The notes under the pieces are model-generated. The model was given only the letters and a program-made list of their open reading frames with translations. It ran no database searches and was not told the DNA's origin. DNA of 63,336 bases from positions 1-63,336 of the forward strand of contig NZ_FZMS01000006.1 of the NCBI RefSeq assembly GCF_900198365.1, written 5' to 3'. Made by a program: the position numbers and the translations under genes. Source of the DNA: Helicobacter bilis (GTDB lineage Bacteria; Campylobacterota; Campylobacteria; Campylobacterales; Helicobacteraceae). Positions 1 to 8,493 of the stretch are shown piece after piece; position 1 is the stretch's first letter, and each line of letters begins with the position of its first letter.

Positions 1-454
1 CAAAAAATACACTGATGACACAAATTTTGACACACATACGCATTTTATGCCCTATTTTGCGGACTTTGGATAGAATTACAATTCCAACAATGAAATCTTA
101 AGCTATTCTTAAGTTTTAAATAAAGCTTTATTTAAGCTAGATTATAAAGGCTATTGACATGCTATAATCATAAACAACACAACACACAAGGGGAATTTTA
201 CTCTTATAATAAAATGCAATTACCCATTTATGCTAACTCACTTTATATAAGTTACAATATTACACATAAGCATATAATTTTTAAAAATTTTTTCTAGCTA
301 ACTCTTATAAACTTACATAACTAGAGAAAATATCGGTTAGAATTTTGGGTGGGGATTTAGAATTTAAACAAATAGTATTGTACGAAAAAGTTACAAAATC
401 AGCAAACAAACTATAAATCTTTTAACACTTTAATAAATATCAGTAAGCTTTTAT
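1..454. other. Left-edge intergenic stretch with an orphan promoter
   Basis: No convincing gene is visible in this 454-base stretch downstream of spoT. On the + strand an extended -10 box (TGCTATAAT, hexamer at 163-168) sits just after TTGACA. It is followed by AAGGGGA and then only a 27-codon frame starting at about 214 that lacks a correctly placed ribosome site. The rest is AT-rich. It could hold a small RNA or be the 5' region of something lost; nothing more can be supported. Confidence 0.4.
163..168 (+). promoter_or_regulatory. Extended -10 promoter box (TATAAT)
   Basis: TGCTATAAT fits the Helicobacter sigma-80 consensus (extended -10, weak -35). No gene of normal size follows on the + strand, so a short untranslated RNA is possible. 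The assignment rests on sequence pattern only. Confidence 0.4.
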
Positions 455-2608
455 CTACTCTTGATACGCATCTTTGAGATTTACAAACTTAATGATTCTA
501 TATTTTTTTTGTAACGCTTCTTTGATTATCTTTGTATCTTTTTGATCAGATTCTATGATAACTTCACACACAGGTGAAAAGCTATTTTTATGTCCATCAT
601 ATTCTACTTTTATGACATTATAGTTATGCTTTGCTAAGGTTGTTAGAAACTCTGCGATTGCCCCATTTTTATTTTCAAATGAAACGATAACCCTAAAGCT
701 CACTTTTACATGTTTTGCCCATGTTACAAATAGCTGATTTACGCCTTGATTAATTCTCTCATTTGCTTTATCACAAAGCTTGTGATGCACGATTGCCCTT
801 TGTCCATTCTTTATAGCAACTACCGAATCACCAAATTTTGGATGACAGCAATGATCAAAAATTAACTCACTAATACTTCCATTTGTATGTAGGATTAGGT
901 TGTCGAATTTTTGCTCTTTTAGATTCAGTGTCTTAAAACGCATAAATGCAAAAAAGCTATTATCAATCTTATATTCTCGCTTAAAATCATTCTTAATTTC
1001 TTCCAAAAAGGTTAAATCTGTTGCAGCTTGCCCTATGCGATCTTCTAAGTTGTGATTCCTTATAAACTCATCAAAAAACTTATGTTCTTTATCAAAAATG
1101 GTGGTTAAAATATTTATAGCTACTTTTTTATCAATTTCTTTTATTTTATTATGACACATCGTCCGCATGTGAATCTTTGCTTTTGAAGTTTTCACAGAAT
1201 CTATCCAAGTGCAACGCGTCTGTGCGACTTCACCCTTTTCGATTTTTACAATATCGCCACTCTTTAATTTTTGCAGTAAAGATACCCTTTGATTATTCAC
1301 AAATGCTTTTTCAGCCATATCTCCTACATCACTATGCACCGCATACGCATAGTCAAGCACCACAGAGCCAACAGGCAAGCTAAAAGTCTTCCCATCTGGA
1401 CCAAAAACGACAATATCTTCTCTGTAAAGATCATTTTTTGTTACTTCATAAAACTCTTCGGCACTTTTGCTTACACTGCTACTCTCTTTCATATCTTTTA
1501 GCCAATTAAGATTTGGCGATACACTGCCACTTTTATATTTCCAGTGTGCTGCCATACCCATTTCGGCACTTTTGTGCATATCATAGGTGCGAATCTGGAC
1601 TTCATAAACCGCTCCATCATCAAACACGGTAGTATGTATTGTTTGATAGCCATTCTCTTTTGGCAATGCAATGTAGTCTTTAAGCCTTGAAGGTATAGGA
1701 TTTAGATTAATATGCACGATACCTAAAGCGCGGTAGCAATCTATCTGATTTTTTACAATGATACGCACCGCAAGTAAATCTAGCATTTCGTCCATACTAA
1801 TGCCCTTTCTTTGCATTTTTAAATGTATGGAATAGTTGCGTTTAATTCGGCTTTGAATCTCAAAGCTATCCCGCAGAAAGCCATTGTTTAATAAAAGCTT
1901 AGAAATCTTTTGTGTGAAATCATTTAGACGCAATTCAAGATTCTGTCTTTTCGCATTCTTTTCTTCTTGTATCTTATTGTAAGAATCAGAATAGATATAA
2001 TAAAAGCTTTTATCTTCTAATTCATTTTTTAATGAAGACATGCCGAGTCTGTGAGCGATAGGAGCATAAACGACAAGTGTTTCTTCTGCGATTCTTATCT
2101 GCTTTGCCGTGCTTAGAGCATCAAGCGTTAGCATATTATGCATTCTATCGCTAATTTTTATGACAAGCACCCTTGCATCTTGTATGCTTGCTATAAGCAT
2201 TTTACGGAAAGATAGGGCTTGTGCTACAAGCTTTTCATTGCTTGTATCCGAAGTAAGCTCTTCGTTGCGTATCTCAACAATCTTTGTCAAAGCATCTACT
2301 AACGCTCCGACTTCTTCGCCATAACTCTCATGGATATAGTCAATCTCACACAATGTATCTTCTACAATATCATGAAGCAACGCAGCACACACCATTGCTT
2401 CATCGCCGCCATAATGTGCTACAATACAAGCCACACATATAGGATGCACAACATAGGGTATGCCACTTTTACGCAATTGCCCCTCATGAAACCTTTGTGC
2501 GTCCTCTATGGCTTTTACAATTTTTGGTGTAATTGTTTGCAAGGATTCTAATTGCTTTAGTGCATCTTCTATTGTCTCAATTTGTGCTAAATTATCAAAA
2601 AAATCCAT
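455..2608 (-). CDS. spoT: Bifunctional (p)ppGpp synthetase/hydrolase SpoT
   Basis: Makes and degrades the stringent-response alarmone (p)ppGpp in the cytoplasm; epsilonproteobacteria usually have this single long RelA/SpoT enzyme. The 717-residue protein has the full domain order: an HD hydrolase domain (about 45-190, with HPICVA and LLHDIVEDT), the synthetase domain (about 250-360, with RIKRNYS and ENGYQTIHT), a TGS domain (about 395-455, VVFGPDGKTFSLPVGSVVLD) and a C-terminal ACT domain (about 640-715). It starts at an ATG with AAGG upstream. It lies 53 bases downstream of rpoZ on the same strand, the rpoZ-spoT order known from many proteobacteria, so the two are probably co-transcribed. 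Both catalytic domains look intact, so dual activity is expected. Confidence 0.95.
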   Translation of the reverse strand: MDFFDNLAQIETIEDALKQLESLQTITPKIVKAIEDAQRFHEGQLRKSGIPYVVHPICVACIVAHYGGDEAMVCAALLHDIVEDTLCEIDYIHESYGEEVGALVDALTKIVEIRNEELTSDTSNEKLVAQALSFRKMLIASIQDARVLVIKISDRMHNMLTLDALSTAKQIRIAEETLVVYAPIAHRLGMSSLKNELEDKSFYYIYSDSYNKIQEEKNAKRQNLELRLNDFTQKISKLLLNNGFLRDSFEIQSRIKRNYSIHLKMQRKGISMDEMLDLLAVRIIVKNQIDCYRALGIVHINLNPIPSRLKDYIALPKENGYQTIHTTVFDDGAVYEVQIRTYDMHKSAEMGMAAHWKYKSGSVSPNLNWLKDMKESSSVSKSAEEFYEVTKNDLYREDIVVFGPDGKTFSLPVGSVVLDYAYAVHSDVGDMAEKAFVNNQRVSLLQKLKSGDIVKIEKGEVAQTRCTWIDSVKTSKAKIHMRTMCHNKIKEIDKKVAINILTTIFDKEHKFFDEFIRNHNLEDRIGQAATDLTFLEEIKNDFKREYKIDNSFFAFMRFKTLNLKEQKFDNLILHTNGSISELIFDHCCHPKFGDSVVAIKNGQRAIVHHKLCDKANERINQGVNQLFVTWAKHVKVSFRVIVSFENKNGAIAEFLTTLAKHNYNVIKVEYDGHKNSFSPVCEVIIESDQKDTKIIKEALQKKYRIIKFVNLKDAYQE

Positions 2609-2661
2609 GTAGCAACCTTAAGGCTTATTATTGTCAATGGCTCAATACTTTGTAGAATCTA

Positions 2662-2883
2662 TTAAAGGTGATTTGCAAGTGTTACTTTACCATCAGCTAT
2701 TTCTTGCAAGGCAATATCACATGGCTCCATTTTTCTTAGATAATCATCTGGATAATTTAGCAACGGCTGTGCCCCAACACTAAGCTCTTTCACTCTTGCA
2801 AACACTAATACAGAAAGCTTATATCTATCATTCCCTGTTTGCTCTAATGCCTTAGCAATTACTTGTTCAGTCCGTGTTACCAT
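2662..2883 (-). CDS. rpoZ: RNA polymerase omega subunit RpoZ
   Basis: Small RNA polymerase subunit that helps fold and assemble beta-prime. The 73-residue protein begins MVTRTEQVIAKAL and carries the family pattern NDRYKLSVLVFARVKEL, with a conserved end (IALQEIADGKV). I place the start at 2883 rather than at the longer upstream frame because GGAG lies seven bases ahead of that ATG and the extra N-terminus has no family counterpart. First gene of a likely rpoZ-spoT operon; omega also mediates (p)ppGpp effects in other proteobacteria, which makes the pairing sensible. Confidence 0.92.
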   Translation of the reverse strand: MVTRTEQVIAKALEQTGNDRYKLSVLVFARVKELSVGAQPLLNYPDDYLRKMEPCDIALQEIADGKVTLANHL

Positions 2884-3295
2884 TCTATTCTCCAAACACA
2901 AAAATAATAAAAGCTTGTATTGTAGCAAAAAAATATTAATTTATATGAATCTCATTTTTATATCATATCGCTTTGTTTTCAAAAAAAATCAGTTCCTTAG
3001 CATATTGATTTGATAAGTTTTTTATTCTGTATCTCAAAACTTCATAGCTTACTCAAATAAATGATAAGAACTAGATTTTATGATTCCGTATCCTAAACCT
3101 TCCGCCAATCCATAAAAGCAGAGAATACGGAATCTATCAAGTTATTGTTATTTTGATTTTATCGTTCTGTTGTAAAAAAAAATACAACTTCAACATGTGA
3201 TGTAAGTTTGCAACCCTATTTATTGCAAATCCCGACACACACACAACACCAAAAAAACTTGTGCTTTGTGCTATTATTTAAGCCAAACATCAAAA
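2884..3295. other. Intergenic region with a 10-bp inverted repeat
   Basis: This stretch of about 410 bases between dcuB (ending at 3296) and rpoZ holds no credible gene. The visible structure is a perfect 10-bp inverted repeat, GATTCCGTAT at 3082-3091 and ATACGGAATC at 3125-3134, with a 33-base spacer. TTTGCAA...TTGCAAA near 3211-3233 is a second, weaker pair close to the dcuB end and could act in termination. There is no U-run typical of an intrinsic terminator. Confidence 0.45.
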
Positions 3296-4720
3296 TCACA
3301 AATATCCAGCCACTAAAGCTAGAAAATATCCAGCTACACAAGAGCTAAAAACACCGATTAAGCCCGGTAAAATGAAGCTATGATTGATAACAAATCGTCC
3401 AATATGCGTTGTGCCACTTCTATCAAACTGAATAGTTGCAAGATCGCTTGGATAAGTTGGCAAAATATAATAGCCATAACATGCTGCTGCAAAGGCTACG
3501 ATGATTCCAGGTTCAACCCCGATATTTAAAGCTAATGGTACAAATGCTGCAATTGCTGCTGCTTGAGAATTGACAAACTTTGAGATTAAAAGCAGCATAA
3601 TCGCATAAGTCCAAACATGCGTTGTTACAATATTGCCGAGTGCATCTTTCATCATCGGCGTATGCACAGCAAACATTGTATCCGCCATCCATGAGATTCC
3701 AAATACAGCTACAAGTGCAATCATACCAGATTTAAAAATCTCATTGCTACCGATTTTTTTCACATCAGTATTTGTAAAAATAATAATAAGTGAGCCAGCA
3801 AGTAGCATAAACATCTGAATCACTGCTACCATTGAGAGTGAATCTATTTTAGGATTCCCCAACGCATCAACTTGTGCTACGCCATTTTTCATTATTTGCC
3901 CCCAATTTGGTCGTAAAGAATCAAAAATTCCAAGCAAAGCCACACAAGCAATCGCTGCTAGGAATATCCACATAGCAATCCAGCTACTCTTTGGCAAATC
4001 AACACCTAGTAAGGTTTTGCTATCACCATAGACATATTTTTTAAATTCAGGATCTTTGAGTTTAGCTTGAAACTCAGAATCTTTATCCAAATCTTTACCT
4101 CTAAACCATGAAAAGATTCCAATACACAATACACCAAAAAGTGTGCTAGGGATAGTGATTTGAAGCAGATTGATATAGCCATCAAATCCTGCAAGTTTAT
4201 GCTCGGAGTTTAAAAGTAGGGCAGTAGGGCTTACAACCGCAACAGACACAGGCGAGGCAATAATCCCCATTTGTGAAGCAATGGAAGCGGCTGCCATAGG
4301 ACGCTCTGGACGAATATTATTTTTAATCGCAATATCATAAACGATTGGCATAATCGTATAAACCACATGCCCAGTCCCACATAAAATCGTAAGAAAACAA
4401 GTAACAAAAGGTGCTAGAATCGTTAAGAGTTTTGGATTTTTTCTTAGCACTTTTTCTGCGATTTGCAGCATAACATCTAGCCCACCACTTGCCTGAAGTG
4501 TAGCACTCGCCACAACAACTGCTAAGATAGTAAGCATAACATCAATTGCTGGCTTTCCGGGCTTAATATGAAAGAAAAATACAAGCATTAAGATTCCAAT
4601 ACCGCCTAAAAGCCCAAGTGCAATACCACCTTTTCTTGCACCATAAAACAGACATATAAGCACGACTAAAAGCTGAATGCCAAACTGCCAACCTTCACTA
4701 AGATTTGTGAGAAAATCCAT
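3296..4720 (-). CDS. dcuB: Anaerobic C4-dicarboxylate transporter DcuB
   Basis: Inner-membrane exchanger of C4-dicarboxylates, typically fumarate or aspartate in and succinate out, supporting fumarate respiration. The 474-residue protein is hydrophobic throughout, with about 11-12 membrane segments, and follows the DcuB subfamily closely rather than Dcu[21 protein letters not shown] near the N-terminus, then [43 protein letters not shown] and [20 protein letters not shown]. It is slightly longer than the roughly 446 residues of the E. coli protein, mostly in the loop around residues 265-290. The start ATG lacks a strong ribosome site. A G14 tract lies about 170-190 bases upstream (4892-4905) and may influence expression. 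Confidence 0.92.
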   Translation of the reverse strand: MDFLTNLSEGWQFGIQLLVVLICLFYGARKGGIALGLLGGIGILMLVFFFHIKPGKPAIDVMLTILAVVVASATLQASGGLDVMLQIAEKVLRKNPKLLTILAPFVTCFLTILCGTGHVVYTIMPIVYDIAIKNNIRPERPMAAASIASQMGIIASPVSVAVVSPTALLLNSEHKLAGFDGYINLLQITIPSTLFGVLCIGIFSWFRGKDLDKDSEFQAKLKDPEFKKYVYGDSKTLLGVDLPKSSWIAMWIFLAAIACVALLGIFDSLRPNWGQIMKNGVAQVDALGNPKIDSLSMVAVIQMFMLLAGSLIIIFTNTDVKKIGSNEIFKSGMIALVAVFGISWMADTMFAVHTPMMKDALGNIVTTHVWTYAIMLLLISKFVNSQAAAIAAFVPLALNIGVEPGIIVAFAAACYGYYILPTYPSDLATIQFDRSGTTHIGRFVINHSFILPGLIGVFSSCVAGYFLALVAGYL

Positions 4721-4891
4721 ACAACGCTCATAAAATAAAATATGCGAAGTATAGCAAAAAAGCCCTTAAGCTTCATAATAATACTATGTGGTTTTATGTT
4801 ATTAAATTGTCATTATTGTTTGTGGTGATGGGTAGATTCTATGCTTGAGGCGATAGGGTTATATCATAATAACCTTTTCAATAGATTAAAT

Positions 4892-4905
4892 GGGGGGGGG
4901 GGGGG
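4892..4905. repeat. Homopolymeric G14 tract, intergenic
   Basis: Fourteen consecutive G residues (C on the - strand) lie between the end of the FkbM-like gene (5017) and the dcuB start (4720). Tracts of this length slip readily in Helicobacter and Campylobacter. On the + strand it falls inside only a 23-codon frame starting at 4841, so it is probably not coding. A regulatory, length-dependent effect on dcuB is possible. Confidence 0.85.
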
Positions 4906-5016
4906 ATTCTAAGTTTTACATGCTGGTAAGTTGTTTTACACAGCACGCAATGTAAATTTTATAACAAGTTTCTGCATACAGCCCACAAATATCATATAAC
5001 AACTACACTATCTTGA

Positions 5017-5883
5017 TTATTCAAAGTTAAGGGCGTGATTCCCTAAGTATTCCCTTGTGGGATGACCGCTTCTAAAGCTCATTAATCGCATGGGATTATA
5101 AAGCTCTTTTGGGCTTTGCAAGGCAAAGAGATTAGAATCTATTAAGTCATTTCGCACAAAAAAAGCATTTATACCATTTAAGTTTGTAGCAACTAACCTA
5201 TAACCTTTTTTCTCTCCAAGATCTGCTAAAGCCTGCAGAGACGCCCCCTGTCTATCCGTGCCATCCCATACATGCTCTTTGTTGTAGGGCATAATCCAGC
5301 GAGCTGGTGGTGGGAACTTCGCATTATATTCCACGACAATTACACGCGGATGAATACACTCAATTGCCTCAAAGATATAATAATCATTTCCATCAATATC
5401 AATCGACAATAAATCAATTTCATCAATCTTTGCAGCACCATTCTCTTGCATAAGATCATTAATGTTTTCACGCGTGATAAAGGCATTCATCACCTTTAGT
5501 CGCCCCTCACTTATTGGACTAGCAAACTTCTCTTGAATCTGTGCTACATATTCACTGCTGCCCTCCATAAAGACGCCATTCCACCCTTGCAGAAGCAAAA
5601 AATGTGTATTACTCTCTAGCCCATCTTGCACGCCAAACTCCACAAAGAAGCGATTTGTCGTGCCTATACGATTAAATATCTCTTGTATGATTCCATCTTC
5701 ATCATTTTGACTATATGCTTTATATCCAAAATGCTCAAGTCGCCTAGGATCGCTGTATTTTTGCGTTGAAAGTAATTGTGTTTGCAGGATTTCAGCTTGC
5801 AGTGCATGAAGATTTGAGGTATACCAACCTTGTTCTGCCATATACCCCTTTATTCGCCTTTTAAAAGTAGTGCTTAGAAACAT
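5017..5883 (-). CDS. FkbM-like SAM-dependent methyltransferase family protein
   Basis: The protein of 288 residues carries a methyltransferase-like core: FFVEFGVQDGLESNTHFL (motif I region, about residues 95-112), then GVFMEGSSEYVAQIQ, and later DEIDLLSIDIDGNDYYIFEAI, the acidic strand typical of FkbM-type O-methyltransferases. These often modify surface sugars or act within glycosylation loci, but no substrate can be read here. I start it at 5883 (MFLSTTFKRR) because AAGGA precedes that ATG; the longer frame begins with TTG inside an A14 tract. It is divergent to the outer-membrane protein gene at 6142. The upstream T14 directly abutting a -10-like TATAGT suggests phase-variable transcription. 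Confidence 0.6.
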   Translation of the reverse strand: MFLSTTFKRRIKGYMAEQGWYTSNLHALQAEILQTQLLSTQKYSDPRRLEHFGYKAYSQNDEDGIIQEIFNRIGTTNRFFVEFGVQDGLESNTHFLLLQGWNGVFMEGSSEYVAQIQEKFASPISEGRLKVMNAFITRENINDLMQENGAAKIDEIDLLSIDIDGNDYYIFEAIECIHPRVIVVEYNAKFPPPARWIMPYNKEHVWDGTDRQGASLQALADLGEKKGYRLVATNLNGINAFFVRNDLIDSNLFALQSPKELYNPMRLMSFRSGHPTREYLGNHALNFE

Positions 5884-5935
5884 GAGATTCCTTAAATTTA
5901 GAATATAGCCTTTACATAAGCAAACGCAACTATAC

Positions 5936-5949
5936 AAAAAAAAAAAAAA
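5936..5949 (-). promoter_or_regulatory. T14 tract abutting a -10-like box upstream of the FkbM-like gene
   Basis: On the - strand fourteen T residues are followed directly by GTATAGTTG, whose TATAGT resembles a -10 hexamer, about 45 bases ahead of the start at 5883. In H. pylori, promoter T-tracts such as that of sabA change length and shift transcription. The tract and hexamer are seen directly; the regulatory role is inferred. Confidence 0.55.
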
Positions 5950-6088
5950 CGATTCAAGGGTTTTTGGTGTTTTCTTAATATTACATGAAATTTATCTCGC
6001 AAACATACAGAGTGGTTTGAGTTGTGATAATATGAAATGCAATTACATTTTTCTCTCTTTACATAATGTTTTATTTACCCTTGATTTG

Positions 6089-6101
6089 TTTTTTTTTTTT
6101 T
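6089..6101 (+). promoter_or_regulatory. T13 tract abutting a -10-like box upstream of an outer-membrane protein gene
   Basis: Thirteen T residues end one base before TAGAAT (6103-6108), a -10-like hexamer about 34 bases ahead of the ATG at 6142. This mirrors the arrangement on the other strand of the same intergenic region (T14, then GTATAGT). Slippage would alter promoter geometry. Confidence 0.55.
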
Positions 6102-6141
6102 GTAGAATGCCAAATTCATTACAAATTTTTAAGGAGAAATC

Positions 6142-6817
6142 ATGGGATTTGAAAAGAGTATAAAGGCAAGTGTTTTATCTTTAATGCTTGTTTCTAGTAT
6201 GGCTTATGCAAGTGAAAGCACAGAAGGTGCAGCCAGAGAGTAAAGGCAGGGCATTTGTTGGCTTACAGGCGGGGACTTCTATGTTAAAAGATAAGCACAA
6301 ATTGATTGCAAAGCATGATAATATTACCAATAAAGATTCTATAAGCGATTGGAATTTTAGCGTTGCATCTTATGGTGTGCTTGGTGGTTATGAATATTGG
6401 TTTAGTAATAATTTGGGAGTAAGGGGATATGCCTTAGTGAGTATGTCTAGCACTTATAGAATGTATGCAACGCATTTTGGGATTGGTGCTGATGCTATGT
6501 ATAATTTTGTGGAAATTGCTGGCGGAAATATTGGCGTTATTGGTGGATTGCAATTAGGTGGTGTATATTGGGGTAAAGGATATTATATAGCTTATGAACA
6601 AGATACGATTAAAAAGCCTCTTGCATTTGATATAGCGTTAAATATTGGTTTGCGTTATTCTCAAGATAAGCATGTGTTGGAGTTAGTCGGTAAGATTCCA
6701 TTTATAGAATCACGCATTGGCACAAGGGATATTAGCAGGGCTACTGCTTATGCAAGCGATGAAACCTATGCTAGAGAAGTGTATTCAATCACCGCTCGTT
6801 ATATGTATAGGTTTTAA
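6142..6817 (+). pseudogene. Outer-membrane beta-barrel protein, frameshifted after the signal peptide
   Basis: Translation should start at ATG 6142, behind AAGGAG, giving a clean signal peptide (MGFEKSIKASVLSLMLVSSM, then AYA cleavage) but hitting TAA at 6241-6243 after 33 codons. The rest of the protein, beginning near QPESKGRAFVGLQAG, continues in the next frame to 6817. Removing one base around 6225-6235 would join them into a protein of about 224 residues. The mature part has alternating aromatic/glycine strands (GVLGGYEYWF, NLGVRGYALVS) and ends in RYMYRF, a terminal Phe typical of barrel proteins. It may be a true pseudogene, an off variant, or an assembly error; no long homopolymer sits at the break. 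The upstream T13 tract fits the phase-variable outer-membrane proteins of Helicobacter. Confidence 0.7.
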
Positions 6818-6885
6818 GATTTGTCATTTTTACTATCCGTATTCGACCATAAAGATATGGAATCTAAGTTATGCCATTTGCGTGT

Positions 6886-6930
6886 AGCGAAAAATCCTTT
6901 AGAGATTTTACTACTTTAAGATATTTCGCT
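6886..6930. repeat. REP-like inverted repeat between convergent genes
   Basis: AGCGAAAAATC at 6886-6896 pairs with GATATTTCGCT at 6920-6930 (10 of 11 positions). The arms match the inner core (GGCGAAAAATCT) of the longer palindromic elements at 28501-28580 and 34407-34484. It lies between the convergent barrel gene and rimP, where it could act as a bidirectional terminator. Confidence 0.45.
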
Positions 6931-7076
6931 TTTTGTAAGCAATTGTTTATAACTTGCCATCTACTGCCGCATTTTGTATTCTATGTGCTTACTTGCGGCT
7001 AAATATTCTATACAACGGAACTGGACTATAAGATTATAGCAAAAAGCAATAAGAGCAGATATGCTACCAAATTTAT

Positions 7077-7580
7077 TTATAAACTATAACTATCCCAATC
7101 AAAAATAGTCTTTACCTTTTTGGTTTCATTCAGTTTTATTATATGCGTTTTAGCTTCTTGTGAAGATTCTTTTAAATTATTTTGCTTTTTCTTTGCTGGT
7201 TTTAGAATCTCTTTTATAGTTATCTCTTCTGTATTATAAGATTCTAAAATGCCATTTATAATCGCTTTATTTGACATGGTTACTGCGACTTTCTGCCCTA
7301 TGCTGCATAAAAAATGCTTTGGCTTTTTTAGATTTCTCTCAACACCGGGCGAACTCACCTCTAGATGATATGCCTCCAAATCGCTTAATTCTACATCTAA
7401 AAGTGGTGCAATAAGTGTGCTGATATTCTCACAATCATCAAGGCTAATACCCTCTTGCTTAAAGATTGAAATGCGTAAAATCATGCTTTCATTTTCTTTT
7501 AATAGCTCAATATCATAGAGTTCTAAGCCTTTTTGTGTGATTAAAGATTCAATCTTATCATGCAAATCTTGTGTTATCAT
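7077..7580 (-). CDS. rimP: Ribosome maturation factor RimP
   Basis: Assists 30S subunit maturation. The 167-residue protein has the N-terminal RimP domain (LYDIELLKENESMILRISI; ISLDDCENISTLIAPLLDVE) and the hallmark LEVSSPGVERNLKKPKHF around residues 80-97, followed by the SH3-like C-terminal part and a Lys-rich stretch. The start at 7580 (MITQDLHDK) is chosen because AAGGA lies upstream, inside the last codons of rbfA, and the family begins here; the longer frame runs back into rbfA. Only 4 bases separate it from rbfA, implying translational coupling. rbfA-rimP pairing is standard in this group. Confidence 0.9.
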   Translation of the reverse strand: MITQDLHDKIESLITQKGLELYDIELLKENESMILRISIFKQEGISLDDCENISTLIAPLLDVELSDLEAYHLEVSSPGVERNLKKPKHFLCSIGQKVAVTMSNKAIINGILESYNTEEITIKEILKPAKKKQNNLKESSQEAKTHIIKLNETKKVKTIFDWDSYSL

Positions 7581-7584
7581 TGCT

Positions 7585-7956
7585 TTATTCCTTATTTTCG
7601 TTATTGCTTGATTTGGCATTAATTTGTGCAAAAATTTTATCAAGATTATTTTGTATTTGCAAACTTTCATCAAACACTAAGGTAATCTTTGGGGCAGTAT
7701 GCCATGAAGTTGCACTCAAAATGTATTCTTGTATGATGGGACGAGCTTTTTTGAAAGCTTGTAAAATCTTATTTTGCATAGCTTTATCTATGCTGCTTGA
7801 TTCTATAAATACTTTGGCATCATGTTTGCCTTTTGAGCATTGCACTTTTGTAACTTCTAGTGTGTTAAGCAGACTATCGCCCAAACTTCCTAACGCTTCA
7901 TTAACTATCTCTTGCAGGAAAGCTTCCCTGCGTTCCTGTAAAATCTTGTTTTGCAT
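7585..7956 (-). CDS. rbfA: Ribosome-binding factor A RbfA
   Basis: 30S assembly factor with a KH-like fold. The 123 residues show the family layout: RREAFLQEIVNEALGSL near the start, EVTKVQCSKGKHDAKVFIES in the middle and a helix ending TAPKITLVFDESL. AAGAGAG precedes the ATG. It directly precedes rimP and follows a TM2-domain gene. The usual upstream infB is not in this position, so the ribosome cluster here is partial or rearranged. Confidence 0.9.
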   Translation of the reverse strand: MQNKILQERREAFLQEIVNEALGSLGDSLLNTLEVTKVQCSKGKHDAKVFIESSSIDKAMQNKILQAFKKARPIIQEYILSATSWHTAPKITLVFDESLQIQNNLDKIFAQINAKSSNNENKE

Positions 7957-8033
7957 GTATTCTCTCTTAATTTAGATTTTATTACCCCGCACTCTAAACC
8001 CAGTAGCCATCTACAAGGAATAGATTCTATAAT

Positions 8034-8483
8034 CTAAGCATTGAATAAATGTAGTATTTTGTTGAGATTTGCTCTCTTTGCTTTCGGCATGATAAGAAAC
8101 ATATCAAGCCCCCACCATATTGCCACGCCCACTAAGCCCACATAACCTGTGATAAGCAGACTGAGCGAGACAATGGCTAAATCTGACAAATGCGTAAAAA
8201 CCGCACTAATCATCAATAAAGCATAAGAGATAAGCAAAAGGCTAACTTTCAACGCACCAATAACCCGATCTCCAATCATAAAGCGACCTACACCAAAAAT
8301 GCCAAGTATTACACTGCCAACCCAAAACACCATTTGGACATTATAAAGCTTAAGTAAGGGCAAACCTATAACGATTTTTGCAAGCCCCACTTTATCAAGC
8401 TTTTTTAGCTTATTTTTCACAAGCGTAACGCCCTCATTTGGAATCTTGTCGTATAGATGTAGCATAATAAGTGATGGGACCAT
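8034..8483 (-). CDS. TM2-domain membrane protein
   Basis: A protein of 149 residues with three or four hydrophobic segments. The segment GIFGVGRFMIGDRVIGALKV followed later by AIWWGLDMFLIMPKAKRANL is the TM2 pattern (glycine-rich turn with Arg/Phe, then W..D), normally a pair of membrane helices of unknown role. AAAGGA precedes the start, and the gene begins only 10 bases after the stop of the upstream gene at 8494, so these two are one unit, probably leading into rbfA-rimP. No function can be assigned beyond inner-membrane location. Confidence 0.65.
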   Translation of the reverse strand: MVPSLIMLHLYDKIPNEGVTLVKNKLKKLDKVGLAKIVIGLPLLKLYNVQMVFWVGSVILGIFGVGRFMIGDRVIGALKVSLLLISYALLMISAVFTHLSDLAIVSLSLLITGYVGLVGVAIWWGLDMFLIMPKAKRANLNKILHLFNA

Positions 8484-8493
8484 AATTTTCCTT

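Noticed and set aside
4841-4912. 23-codon frame spanning the G14 tract
   Set aside because: Too short, no ribosome site; the tract is more probably regulatory or neutral.
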